From positions 1 through 49,323 of IMG/VR virus record IMGVR_UViG_3300050821_004263: a stretch of 49,323 nt of DNA; one strand, 5' to 3'. The position numbers and the translations under genes are program-made. Below the pieces are notes generated by a model. It had not been told where the DNA came from. It was given only the letters and a program-made list of their open reading frames with translations, and did no database searches. This document shows, piece by piece, positions 1 to 6,552 of the stretch (within the stretch, counting starts at the first letter, position 1; every line of letters begins with the position of its first letter). Source of the DNA: a virus.

Positions 1-297
1 TCGCAACATCGCGACGCAAAAAGCGATGACGCGACGCGAACCGAGAAACGCCGTATTTCAATCATGGCTTCTTGCAGCGAACACAAGATTCCCGATCTCG
101 CTCGTTATGCGATAACGAGTGCGCTTTTCCCCGGCAAAAAATCGAGCAACGACCTAACCTACCACGAACTCCGCCTCCTGAGCGAAGAACTCGCGGACGG
201 CGTAAAGCGGAAGGTCAACTTTAACGAACCGAGCGAGGTGGAGCTGTTCTGCGAATGGCGCGCCGGGGTGCGGGCGGAAGAGGCGAACGCATCGTGA
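1..297 (+). CDS. RecT-like annealing protein, C-terminal part (continues from contig end)
   Basis: The frame is open from base 1 with no stop before 295-297, and it is the frame of the gene that runs off the right end at 49323. If the 11 shared end bases are merged, the two parts make one 333-residue protein, of which these 99 codons are the C-terminus. The tail (LTYHELRLLSEELADG) resembles the small helical C-terminal region of phage RecT-like proteins. The ATG at 64 is internal, not a start. The stop overlaps the GTG of the next gene (GTGA at 294-297), so the two are probably translationally coupled. The join rests on frame agreement. The family call is described at the 48608 entry. Confidence 0.8.
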   Translation, partial: SQHRDAKSDDATRTEKRRISIMASCSEHKIPDLARYAITSALFPGKKSSNDLTYHELRLLSEELADGVKRKVNFNEPSEVELFCEWRAGVRAEEANAS

Positions 298-434
298 GTA
301 AACAAGAAGAGCGCGCGGCAGAGGTTGCATTTTTTGACGACCCGTATATGCCGCTTTCCACGGGCCGGTCGGTACGCCGTTGTTACGAGTTGCTTTTTGG
401 AGGCATAGCAACAGGAAAAGGCAGCGGAGAATGA
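294..434 (+). CDS. Hypothetical 46-residue protein
   Basis: This short frame starts at GTG 294, overlaps the stop of the recombinase gene by GTGA, and ends in TGA at 432-434, overlapping the next ATG by ATGA. Both junctions match the coupled style of the whole early arm, which is the main reason to accept so small a gene. The product begins MSKQEERAAEVAFFDDPYMP and has a short basic stretch around GRSVRRC. No domain is recognised and no function is proposed. Confidence 0.6.
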   Translation: MSKQEERAAEVAFFDDPYMPLSTGRSVRRCYELLFGGIATGKGSGE

Positions 435-1195
435 AGCGCGTTCAAGCCTTTGGCGGAGGTGTTCAGTCGGTAACGCTCCTCCGTATGATTCTCGCGGGCG
501 AGGTTGACCAGGTGGACGCTGTTGTATTCGCGGATACGCAAGCTGAGCCACAGCACGTTTACGAGGTCGTAGAGCGGGAGAAAGCGCTGTGCGATGCGGC
601 CGGAATACCTTTTTATATAGTTACTCACGGCAACCTCGCAACAGACTGGCAAAAGCGGTCACCAACCCGCACTAAAGCAAGTTTTCATGTTCCACTTTTT
701 ACTAAACCTTTAGAGGGCGGAAGGGCTGGGATGCTTATGCGTAGCTGCACTGGGGTTTACAAAATTGACGTTATAGCGAAGCTGTTGCGGAATCTCGGGT
801 GGAAAAAAGAAGGCGTGGAACTCTTTATGGGGATTTCCACCGATGAAATCCGCCGCGTCAAGCCTTCGCTGAAGTCTTATATAACGAACCGGTATCCGCT
901 AATTGAAGCCGATATGCGGCGAGGTGACTGTCACGCTTATTTAGCGCGCCTGGGAATAAGTGCCGCTAAGTCAGCTTGTGTATTCTGCCCCTACCGCTCA
1001 GCAGCATCATGGCGAGCGGTTAAAGATAATCCATCAGATTGGACTGCCGCCGTAGAATACGACCGCGGAATTCGCGACGCGCGCCCAGGCTATCAGCTTT
1101 TTGTGCATGTTAGCTGTACGCCACTGGAAAGCGCCGTAATGGACGATGAGCCGTCATTATTCGATGACGAGTGCGCTGGAGTTTGCGGTGTATGA
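431..1195 (+). CDS. PP-loop ATPase, PAPS-reductase-like phage protein
   Basis: The 254-residue product has the N-terminal PP-loop signature FGGGVQS (residues 7-13), as in adenine nucleotide alpha-hydrolases and PAPS reductase-like enzymes. Other landmarks of the phage branch are RSCTGVYKIDVI, MGISTDEIRRVK and a late SACVFCPYRS with a CxxC pair. These are the usual positions for nucleotide pyrophosphate chemistry and for a metal or Fe-S site. Phage members are common, but the substrate is not established. Cysteine assimilation is unlikely without the rest of the pathway, and base or tRNA thio-modification is possible. The ATG at 431 overlaps the upstream stop, which favours it over the longer frame from 380. 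The next gene starts inside its stop codon. The adjacent DNA methyltransferase hints at a nucleic-acid modification module (inference). Confidence 0.85.
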   Translation: MKRVQAFGGGVQSVTLLRMILAGEVDQVDAVVFADTQAEPQHVYEVVEREKALCDAAGIPFYIVTHGNLATDWQKRSPTRTKASFHVPLFTKPLEGGRAGMLMRSCTGVYKIDVIAKLLRNLGWKKEGVELFMGISTDEIRRVKPSLKSYITNRYPLIEADMRRGDCHAYLARLGISAAKSACVFCPYRSAASWRAVKDNPSDWTAAVEYDRGIRDARPGYQLFVHVSCTPLESAVMDDEPSLFDDECAGVCGV

Positions 1196-1410
1196 GCGCG
1201 CCAATCGTCGGCTTCATCATGGAGACGGGGATCGCAGCGTGTCGTTCGTGCCTTCGCCAGCCGCGAGGCGCGCGCATCGACCGCATCCTCCCGGCAACCA
1301 TAGCCGCAGAATTCGTCTGTGCGTACTGCGGTGAACCGCTCGTTCCCGCGCAGGTGGGGCTGCTCGCATCGCAGCGAAACAAACGCGAGAAGCAGAAGAT
1401 CGAGTTATGA
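1192..1410 (+). CDS. Small zinc-ribbon protein
   Basis: This 72-residue product has two CxxC knuckles, CRSC near residue 17 and CAYC near residue 43, followed by a charged tail. That is a plausible treble-clef or ribbon Zn site. The ATG at 1192 forms an ATGA overlap with the PP-loop gene's stop, so I prefer it to the GTG 21 bases upstream. It lies between the PP-loop protein and the methyltransferase. The zinc site is read from the cysteine spacing. DNA or protein binding would be a guess. Confidence 0.65.
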   Translation: MSAPIVGFIMETGIAACRSCLRQPRGARIDRILPATIAAEFVCAYCGEPLVPAQVGLLASQRNKREKQKIEL

Positions 1411-1427
1411 GTGGGGGGATGCGCTGA

Positions 1428-2060
1428 ATGAGCGGCAACGTGCGCGGCTTAGCTGAGCGGCGGCCGCGTCAGCATTGGTTCGGCCCATCGTCTTCGTCAT
1501 CGAAGGGGTCGGGTCATCCGGTGATGTTTGGGCTGCCACAACCTGCGCTTGACTACGGGCCGTTCCCCGACGGCGGCGGATACCCGCATGAGTTTTTGAA
1601 GTGGGCATACCGCACGATGAGTCGCGTGAGTGGCCGCAAATGCGACCCTGACAACGTGCTGCATCTGTGCTCAGGTTCCGTGCAGCGAGGCATCACCGTT
1701 GACGTGCGAGCTGAGATGAAGCCGACCGTCGTAGCCGATTGTCGCGACACCGGACTCAAAGACGAGAGTTTCGACTTCATCATGGCCGACCCGCCGTACA
1801 GCGTGGAGTACGCAAAGAACCTGTACGGCACCGAAAAGAAGTACCCGAAGCCTTCGCAGATCGTTGCGGAGGCGTGTCGTTTGCTGCGTCCCGGCGGATG
1901 CTTCGGCTTACTGCATTTCACCGTGCCGGTATTCAAGCGGCCGATGCGGCTCGTCAACGTGTACGGCATTTCAACGGGCTGCGGCTACAACATTCGCGCA
2001 TGGACGCTACTGCAAAAAGACGGCTTCGGTCCAATGCTTTTTGACGGTGCAGAGGGGTGA
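1428..2060 (+). CDS. DNA methyltransferase (class I, DPPY motif)
   Basis: The 210-residue protein carries a motif I-like HLCSGS (79-84) for S-adenosylmethionine binding and a catalytic ADPPYS (120-125). Motif I before a DPPY motif IV fits an amino (N6-adenine or N4-cytosine) DNA methyltransferase. The LLRPGG segment near 155 is typical of the Rossmann-fold methyltransferase core. No separate target-recognition domain is visible and no cognate restriction nuclease is nearby, so it is probably an orphan enzyme for masking phage DNA or for regulation (inference). The first 40 residues are Ser/Gly/Pro-rich and less convincing, so the true start could be slightly downstream. The stop overlaps the HNH gene's ATG. 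Confidence 0.85.
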   Translation: MSGNVRGLAERRPRQHWFGPSSSSSKGSGHPVMFGLPQPALDYGPFPDGGGYPHEFLKWAYRTMSRVSGRKCDPDNVLHLCSGSVQRGITVDVRAEMKPTVVADCRDTGLKDESFDFIMADPPYSVEYAKNLYGTEKKYPKPSQIVAEACRLLRPGGCFGLLHFTVPVFKRPMRLVNVYGISTGCGYNIRAWTLLQKDGFGPMLFDGAEG

Positions 2061-2449
2061 GTGGGGAGATGGACACCTTGAAGAAGCCGCGCATCACGGT
2101 GGCGTTTTGCCCGCCAGGAATTCCGGCCGATTGCCCCGTGTTGCCGCTGCTGCGCGAGCACATCCGTGGCCTCTGTGACCGTTGCGGCGCAAAGCTGCCT
2201 AGGCGTCGCAAGCGGTGGTGCTCGGACGAGTGCTCGCGTTGGGCATACCTAGAGTTCTCGAAGCATCACGATTGGAACGCAGCGCGAGCCGCGGCTCTAG
2301 AACGGGACGGCTACAAGTGCGTTAAGTGTGAACGGCCACAGCGGCGGTTTGATGGCCCGTTAGTTGTTAGACTTTCGGTGAATCATATCGTACCGCGCAA
2401 CGGCCAAGGCTACGGACGCGGCTGCCACCACCAATCTCAGCAATCTTGA
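2057..2449 (+). CDS. HNH endonuclease, interrupted by a frameshift
   Basis: The first 125 residues contain a treble-clef CDRCGAKL...CSDEC pair, then W..AR..AL.RDGYKCVKC and VNHIVPRNGQGYGRGCHH, the beta-strand half of an HNH nuclease. The frame then stops (TGA 2447-2449). The missing half (NLSNLETLCHSCHVAVTNAQ) is intact one frame over from 2433. A one-base indel near 2424-2433, in the CCACCACCAAT run, therefore separates the metal-binding His from the rest of the fold. After the shift the frame stays open through 2582 into the next gene. It is either a recent null mutation, a sequence error, or frameshifting. As read, the product lacks the second CxxC and should be inactive. Confidence 0.75.
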   Translation: MSGEMDTLKKPRITVAFCPPGIPADCPVLPLLREHIRGLCDRCGAKLPRRRKRWCSDECSRWAYLEFSKHHDWNAARAAALERDGYKCVKCERPQRRFDGPLVVRLSVNHIVPRNGQGYGRGCHHQSQQS

Positions 2450-2582
2450 AACGCTGTGTCATTCGTGCCATGTCGCAGTTACTAATGCGCAACGTAAAGA
2501 GCGAGCCGGAATTTCAGCCAGGCCGCCCTCAAAAAGCGTGCAGCCTAGTGAGTTACCACCTGGTGGGAGGGAGCGAAACCAA

Positions 2583-3104
2583 ATGAGTAGCCAGCCAGCA
2601 TCCCCTACCGAACTCGTCGCGAGGTCTCGGAACGACATCATTCCGCTGCATCAAACGTGGGAAAGCGACAACGGGGAACCTTCGTATGAGCGCTCGTGCT
2701 TATGGTGCGGATTGAAGCAGGCTTTTTGGCGGCTCAACGAGCGATGCCATGGTCATGTGCCCGGCGACCCATTGCCAGCCGTCGCAAGCGGGTGTGCCGA
2801 CCGCGTTGACGATGGAATAGCGAGCCGCTTGCGCGCAGGCGAATCCACCGTCAGCGTTATGGGAGATTATGGCGTCACGTACAGCGGCCTTCTTAATGCC
2901 GTGATTCGTTCGAGCAAAGCCGACCGCGCCGCAATCGAACGCCTCGCAAAAGAGAACGAACGGCTGCGGGCGATTGAACAACGAGCGAAAACGGTGAGCG
3001 GTTCGATTGCGAAGCAACTCCTGTTGCCGACCGGGAAAGGCGTTCCGACTGTTGCCGATGCTTGTCGTTACATTCTTGGCGAAGGTGAGGAGCAACGTGG
3101 ATAG
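2583..3104 (+). CDS. Hypothetical protein with CxxC and coiled coil
   Basis: The 173-residue product starts at ATG 2583 behind the strong Shine-Dalgarno GGGAGGGAG (2566-2574). The same frame is open upstream through the displaced half of the HNH gene, but the ribosome site argues for an independent start. It contains a CLWC pair near residue 52, a helical segment around DDGIASRLRAGESTVSV and a predicted coiled coil (KADRAAIERLAKENERLRAIEQRAK). The acidic, early-type product matches no family I know. Confidence 0.65.
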   Translation: MSSQPASPTELVARSRNDIIPLHQTWESDNGEPSYERSCLWCGLKQAFWRLNERCHGHVPGDPLPAVASGCADRVDDGIASRLRAGESTVSVMGDYGVTYSGLLNAVIRSSKADRAAIERLAKENERLRAIEQRAKTVSGSIAKQLLLPTGKGVPTVADACRYILGEGEEQRG

Positions 3105-3339
3105 AGAGCCGCGCCTGAAAGTTGGAGATCGCGTTCGCGTGCGGATGCTTGGCGAATACATCGACAGCGTTATTCACGCCACACGATTGGGGGCGTGCAA
3201 ACACATGGAGTATCAAATAGAAATCCCGGCCTACATGGAGCACGGCTTCGATGAGGACCCGAACTACGCACCCTACGTTCGCCGCAATCGCGAATCGGGC
3301 GGCTTTTGGTATTACGCTTCACAGGTGCGGCCGATATGA
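3097..3339 (+). CDS. Hypothetical 80-residue protein with KOW-like start
   Basis: I chose GTG 3097, behind GTGAGG (3084-3089) and overlapping the previous stop by 8 bases, because the longer frame from 3007 only shadows the upstream gene. The N-terminus LKVGDRVRVRMLGEYIDSVI looks like a small SH3/KOW-type barrel strand pattern. The rest is rich in Tyr and charged residues. The fold suggestion is weak. The stop overlaps the next ATG (ATGA 3336-3339). Confidence 0.6.
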   Translation: MDREPRLKVGDRVRVRMLGEYIDSVIHATRLGACKHMEYQIEIPAYMEHGFDEDPNYAPYVRRNRESGGFWYYASQVRPI

Positions 3340-3776
3340 CTGATGACGAGAAGCGCCTTCACGAGATTCGCGAGCGCGCATCGAAAGCAACGCCGGGACC
3401 GTGGCGCTACGACAGTTACAACTCTATTGTCGAAGTCGGAAAGCGCGACAAGGCAAAGATAATCGCGACCATTCTTGACCATCCGCAAGATGACGGGCCT
3501 TTCACGTCAGAGCAAGCCGAGGAACGCGGCGCATGGTATCGGGAGTCAACGCGCAACGCCGACTTCATTGCAAACTCTCGCGCTGACGTTGAGTGGCTTG
3601 TATCCCTCGTAGGGCGGCTGATGGAGCAACGGAAGGCGGCGGTTGAAGCACTCGGCCCGCCATACAAGGTTGGTGGCAATCCCAACCCAATCGCGCTAAC
3701 AACGACTTACGCACTGCGAATAGCAAGAGCCCTCGACATACTCAGCAGCGACACGACCGAAGGAGAAGCGACGTGA
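3336..3776 (+). CDS. Early phage protein with ATPGPW motif (Ea22-like tail)
   Basis: The 146-residue product shows RASKATPGPWRYDS near residue 20 and NADFIANSRADVEWLVSLVGRL in the middle. The pair, ATPGPW plus FIA-x-AR-x-DV-x-x-L, is very widespread in small accessory phage proteins, including the Ea22-like group. The function of that group is unknown. The gene is coupled on both sides (ATGA with the previous gene, GTGA with the next). Confidence 0.7.
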   Translation: MTDDEKRLHEIRERASKATPGPWRYDSYNSIVEVGKRDKAKIIATILDHPQDDGPFTSEQAEERGAWYRESTRNADFIANSRADVEWLVSLVGRLMEQRKAAVEALGPPYKVGGNPNPIALTTTYALRIARALDILSSDTTEGEAT

Positions 3777-3964
3777 CACTAACCCTCTATCGCGACGACA
3801 GCACGGCTCAGGTCGTATACGAAAACTGCAAGACGTTCTTTTGGACGGCGAACAACACGGTGCTGACGATCTCGCAATACGTTGACGATACAAAGACGGC
3901 GCACCGCTACATTCATTGGCCGCGCGAGCGATTCTGCTGGTTCAAAGACGATGGTAAGCGATAA
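3773..3964 (+). CDS. Hypothetical 63-residue protein
   Basis: It starts at GTG 3773 overlapping the previous TGA, with AAGGAG at 3760-3765 in good position. The product is rich in aromatic residues (FFWTANN, YIHWPRERFCWF) and reads like a compact beta-rich domain. No family is recognised. The stop overlaps the next start as TAATG. Confidence 0.6.
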   Translation: MTLTLYRDDSTAQVVYENCKTFFWTANNTVLTISQYVDDTKTAHRYIHWPRERFCWFKDDGKR

Positions 3965-4236
3965 TGCCTGACTTTGCCGCGCTTGCGAAACAGCAGCGCG
4001 ACCCGACTTTGGGGCGCGACCATTGCGGCGATTGCGCTGAAAGATTCGACGTAGCCGACGCTCTTGATGCTGCTGCGACGATGGAACGCGAGTTGCGAGA
4101 GACTTGTCGCGACCCGAAGCGTTGGGTGCAGTATTACTTAAACTCCGCCGACGGGGACGCCGATGCGATTCCCGTTAATGACGTACTCCGCATCATAGAC
4201 CGAGCAGCCGCTAAGAGCGGCAGAGGAGATAAATGA
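3964..4236 (+). CDS. Hypothetical 90-residue protein
   Basis: It starts at ATG 3964 in a TAATG junction and ends in an ATGA overlap at 4233-4236. A CGDC pair lies near residue 21 and the middle is helical (ALDAAATMERELRETC). No domain was identified. It directly precedes a predicted lipoprotein. Confidence 0.6.
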   Translation: MPDFAALAKQQRDPTLGRDHCGDCAERFDVADALDAAATMERELRETCRDPKRWVQYYLNSADGDADAIPVNDVLRIIDRAAAKSGRGDK

Positions 4237-4574
4237 GACGAGCGATTCTGTTGGTCGCGATTTTGGCTGGATGCCTTGGGGCCTACGACAACAGTAACCT
4301 TAATCTTGATATGCCGACGAACTCCGCCGGAAACGCTACGCGACGTTTATCTCTCAGCGAGCGTCCGTTTCCGATTAAGGATTGGCTGTGCGCCGTTTTC
4401 GACCCCCGACTACACGGTGACGCCAGCGACGTATATCAACTCTGGAAAGACGGTAGCATGGAGGGTGACGATGCGCGACACCCAGCGCGGTGTTGGTTCG
4501 ATGGCAAGACAGTCTATTTGCACGGGCACCCCAACCTCGATTATAGCGTCATGCTTATACTTTATGCCTACTAA
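4233..4574 (+). CDS. Predicted phage lipoprotein
   Basis: The N-terminus MRRAILLVAILAGCLG has two Arg, a hydrophobic core and a lipobox (LAGC, Cys at residue 14), so the product should be exported and lipid-anchored. The mature part of about 100 residues has two more Cys and no known domain. Early phage lipoproteins are known to block receptors or DNA entry of competing phages (the T5 Llp type), and that role is possible here but is inference. The start is set by the ATGA overlap with the preceding gene. Confidence 0.65.
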   Translation: MRRAILLVAILAGCLGAYDNSNLNLDMPTNSAGNATRRLSLSERPFPIKDWLCAVFDPRLHGDASDVYQLWKDGSMEGDDARHPARCWFDGKTVYLHGHPNLDYSVMLILYAY

Positions 4575-4770
4575 GGACACCGCAGCACCGCCCAAGCCGC
4601 TGACCGATAGATTCCCCGCAAAAAGTTTTTGTATTTACTGCGGCACGAATCGTCGCTCACACAGTACGATGCGCGGTTATTGCCCCAGACAAGGCGGCCG
4701 CAACTCCACGACCGACCCTGGAATCAAAACAAGATGGACCCCTGCCGATACGAAGGACGGAAAGCAATGA
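4564..4770 (+). CDS. Hypothetical Zn-binding 68-residue protein
   Basis: ATG 4564 lies 11 bases inside the end of the lipoprotein gene. The same frame extends upstream, but only as an antiparallel-looking shadow of the lipoprotein, so I cut it here. A CIYC pair (near residue 23) and a later CPR suggest a zinc knuckle, followed by a Gly/Thr/Asp-rich tail. The stop overlaps the next ATG (ATGA 4767-4770). Confidence 0.5.
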   Translation: MPTKDTAAPPKPLTDRFPAKSFCIYCGTNRRSHSTMRGYCPRQGGRNSTTDPGIKTRWTPADTKDGKQ

Positions 4771-4994
4771 TTGATGAGGAAACGGAAGAACGTCGCATTA
4801 AACAAGAAACGTACGATGCCGCGGTGGAATGTATTGCCAGGGGCTACAGTGATCCACTTATCTGTTTCGAGTTAGGCGCGATATGGCAAAGAAATCGACA
4901 CAGCCCACCATGCAAGTGCGGCGAAACTACGCCCGGGCCTTGCATCGCTGCTTATCCAACGGGGCACAGTGAAGCGAAATGCGAGGCCACGTAA
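4767..4994 (+). CDS. Hypothetical 75-residue cysteine-rich protein
   Basis: ATG 4767 overlaps the previous TGA. The N-terminal half is helical and acidic (IDEETEERRIKQETYDAAVE). The second half has Cys in CIARG, ICFEL, CKCGE and PGPC, which may bind metal. The stop and next start form TAATG at 4992-4996. No family recognised. Confidence 0.55.
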   Translation: MIDEETEERRIKQETYDAAVECIARGYSDPLICFELGAIWQRNRHSPPCKCGETTPGPCIAAYPTGHSEAKCEAT

Positions 4995-6022
4995 TGAACG
5001 ACGCACGACGCGAGGCGGTACGCGGGACCCTTGCTGCATTCGGTGTCGAGTTATCCGACCAGAAGGTAGACGACGTTATATTCTCGGCCCACGCTGCGGG
5101 CGCACGACGCGAGGCGGCTACCGATACTCGTCCACTCGATGCGCGGTTAGAGCATGAACTGGAACAGTACCGGCGGACGCCTAACGGCGTAGTAGGCGGG
5201 GAGATGCTGTTCGAGTTTTGCCGCGACAACTTACTCCCCGCATTGAGAGCAGCCGCACACGCTGCCGACGCGCCCAAGGTTGACGGGCCGCACTACTACC
5301 AAAGCGCCGACCAACTTATCGCCGACCTTGAACCGAAGGATGAGTTTCTAACGTGGTGTGTCGGTGAACTGCGCCGCTACGACGACCTCTCTAAGCAAAG
5401 TCTGTCGCGCAACGACACGCGCAACTATGAGATTCAGCGCGCAAAATGGAACGTGTTTGAACGAGCAGTCGGTGAATACAAAGGAGCGAAATCCTGGAAC
5501 GCTGTCCACGTACCCGCGCACCACTTTGAGTTCACCGATGCTTGCGCGTTAACGTTAGCCTCGTCATCGAAGCCAGGGTACAAAACGCTTTCCATCTTCG
5601 AAGACGAAACGACGCTAAAGATTAGGCTAACACCCGTCGCGAAATCCGCGCTCGCAAGGACAATCGAGGACGCACCCGCGCACGACGATGCGCTGGCTGA
5701 CCAACTCGATGAACTTGCGTCTGACCTAGAAGGCTCAATCGAAGCGCACCGTAAGCAGTTTGGTGACTACATTGACGGCAATCGCTCCACCATCATTGTA
5801 GAGCATCAACTAAATAAGCGCGACCTTGGAGAAGAGCCGCGCCTGCTACGCAACGCCGCAGCCGCTCTCCGTCGTAGAGCGCATCCCGAGCGCGTGAGCG
5901 AGAAGATGGTGGAAGCGGCGACGGTTGCATGGACAACGCCTGGCTTGTCATCGCACTTGCCGGAACGGATGGAAGCCGCAATCGAAGCAGCCCTCAAAGC
6001 GAGCGCGGAGGACGCGGGCTAA
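4994..6022 (+). CDS. Hypothetical early protein, 342 residues
   Basis: ATG 4994 follows the upstream stop as TAATG, which I favour over the ATG five codons earlier. The protein is long, helical and rich in Ala, Arg, Asp and Glu. It looks modular: an N-terminal helical part (residues 1-60), a central part with DEFLTWCVGELRRYDDLSK, and a C-terminal helical part ending SAEDAG. A 16-base direct repeat (5003-5018, 5102-5117) codes for the repeated ARREA. Its last bases recur at the end of the next gene. I recognise no catalytic motif. Confidence 0.7.
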   Translation: MNDARREAVRGTLAAFGVELSDQKVDDVIFSAHAAGARREAATDTRPLDARLEHELEQYRRTPNGVVGGEMLFEFCRDNLLPALRAAAHAADAPKVDGPHYYQSADQLIADLEPKDEFLTWCVGELRRYDDLSKQSLSRNDTRNYEIQRAKWNVFERAVGEYKGAKSWNAVHVPAHHFEFTDACALTLASSSKPGYKTLSIFEDETTLKIRLTPVAKSALARTIEDAPAHDDALADQLDELASDLEGSIEAHRKQFGDYIDGNRSTIIVEHQLNKRDLGEEPRLLRNAAAALRRRAHPERVSEKMVEAATVAWTTPGLSSHLPERMEAAIEAALKASAEDAG

Positions 6023-6352
6023 CGTGACCGCGCTCTACGATAGCGAACAGTATTATATGCTCGGCCCGAGCAAATGGTATGTTACGTCGTATGCGCAGGA
6101 CGGAAAGGTTGTAAACTCCGGGCCGGAAGGCAAGTTCCGCGACGGCGTGCTCGAAGTCATTGCACGCTTTCGAGAGCACTCTGATTTACACGGCGTCGAG
6201 TACGCCGAGTTTTCCGACGACTACACCGACGCGGTTATTCGATGGTATCCGCAGCAGCGTAAACTAACGTGGGATTATGAGAACTGGGGCAACGGTTGGG
6301 CGAGGGAAGGGTTCCGTGTATCCGGGGAACTGAGCGAGGACGCGGGCTAACG
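6008..6352 (+). repeat. 17-bp direct repeat at two consecutive gene ends
   Basis: GAGGACGCGGGCTAACG occurs at 6008-6024 and again at 6336-6352. Each copy codes for the C-terminal EDAG plus the stop codon of one gene, and the first copy also supplies the first base of the next GTG. This could be a trace of gene insertion or duplication by short homology. Confidence 0.75.
6024..6350 (+). CDS. Hypothetical 108-residue protein
   Basis: I take GTG 6024, immediately after the previous stop, because residues coded upstream only mirror the preceding gene. The product (ALYDSEQYYMLGPSKWYVTS...) is rich in Tyr and Trp with alternating hydrophobics, which suggests a small beta domain. It ends SEDAG like the preceding protein. 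It is the last gene before the structured leader of the ATPase gene. No family is recognised. Confidence 0.6.
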   Translation: MTALYDSEQYYMLGPSKWYVTSYAQDGKVVNSGPEGKFRDGVLEVIARFREHSDLHGVEYAEFSDDYTDAVIRWYPQQRKLTWDYENWGNGWAREGFRVSGELSEDAG

Positions 6353-6552
6353 GTGCCGCCTCTTGCGTTCGAGGCAATCGAGCGCTAAAATAACGTAAGC
6401 GAGCGCCTCCCGCCGGGTTGATCTCCGATGGTAGCGCGAGTGGAACTGCCGGGACCGAACCGGCGATTGGTCCCGAACGTCCGCAAGCCGGCGATCGCGC
6501 CTTTCGCACGACCCTCCCGACGATAATTTACCTAATCGGGAGGGTTTTGCTT
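6351..6552 (+). ncRNA. Structured untranslated leader upstream of the ATPase gene
   Basis: About 200 bases without a credible gene, the only such gap in an otherwise tightly overlapped operon. It can form GCGCGA/TCGCGC (6434-6439 with 6495-6500) enclosing CGGGACC/GGTCCCG (6450-6456 with 6469-6475). An alternative hairpin GCCGG/CCGGC (6448-6452 with 6460-6464, loop of 7) would exclude the inner stem. A final hairpin at 6512-6544 covers the ribosome-binding site. Mutually exclusive stems before a blocked ribosome site look like a riboregulator or attenuator. The pairing is visible in the sequence. The regulation is inference. Confidence 0.5.
6512..6548 (+). promoter_or_regulatory. Hairpin hiding the ATPase Shine-Dalgarno (possible attenuator)
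   Basis: CCCTCCCGA (6512-6520) pairs perfectly with TCGGGAGGG (6536-6544) over a 15-base AT-rich loop, and TTTT follows. The 3' arm contains GGGAGG, the only Shine-Dalgarno for the TTG start at 6553. The stem would therefore block translation, or act as an intrinsic terminator, depending on upstream folding or coupling. Confidence 0.6.

Noticed and set aside
6411-6550. A tRNA in the leader before the ATPase gene
   Set aside because: A 5-bp/7-base arm can be drawn on either strand, but position 33 is not T on the plus strand and no acceptor stem pairs on the minus strand. The stems fit a riboregulator better.
6418-6552. ATPase start at TTG 6418
   Set aside because: The extra 45 residues translate the structured leader and show no protein character; TTG 6553 has the only good ribosome site.
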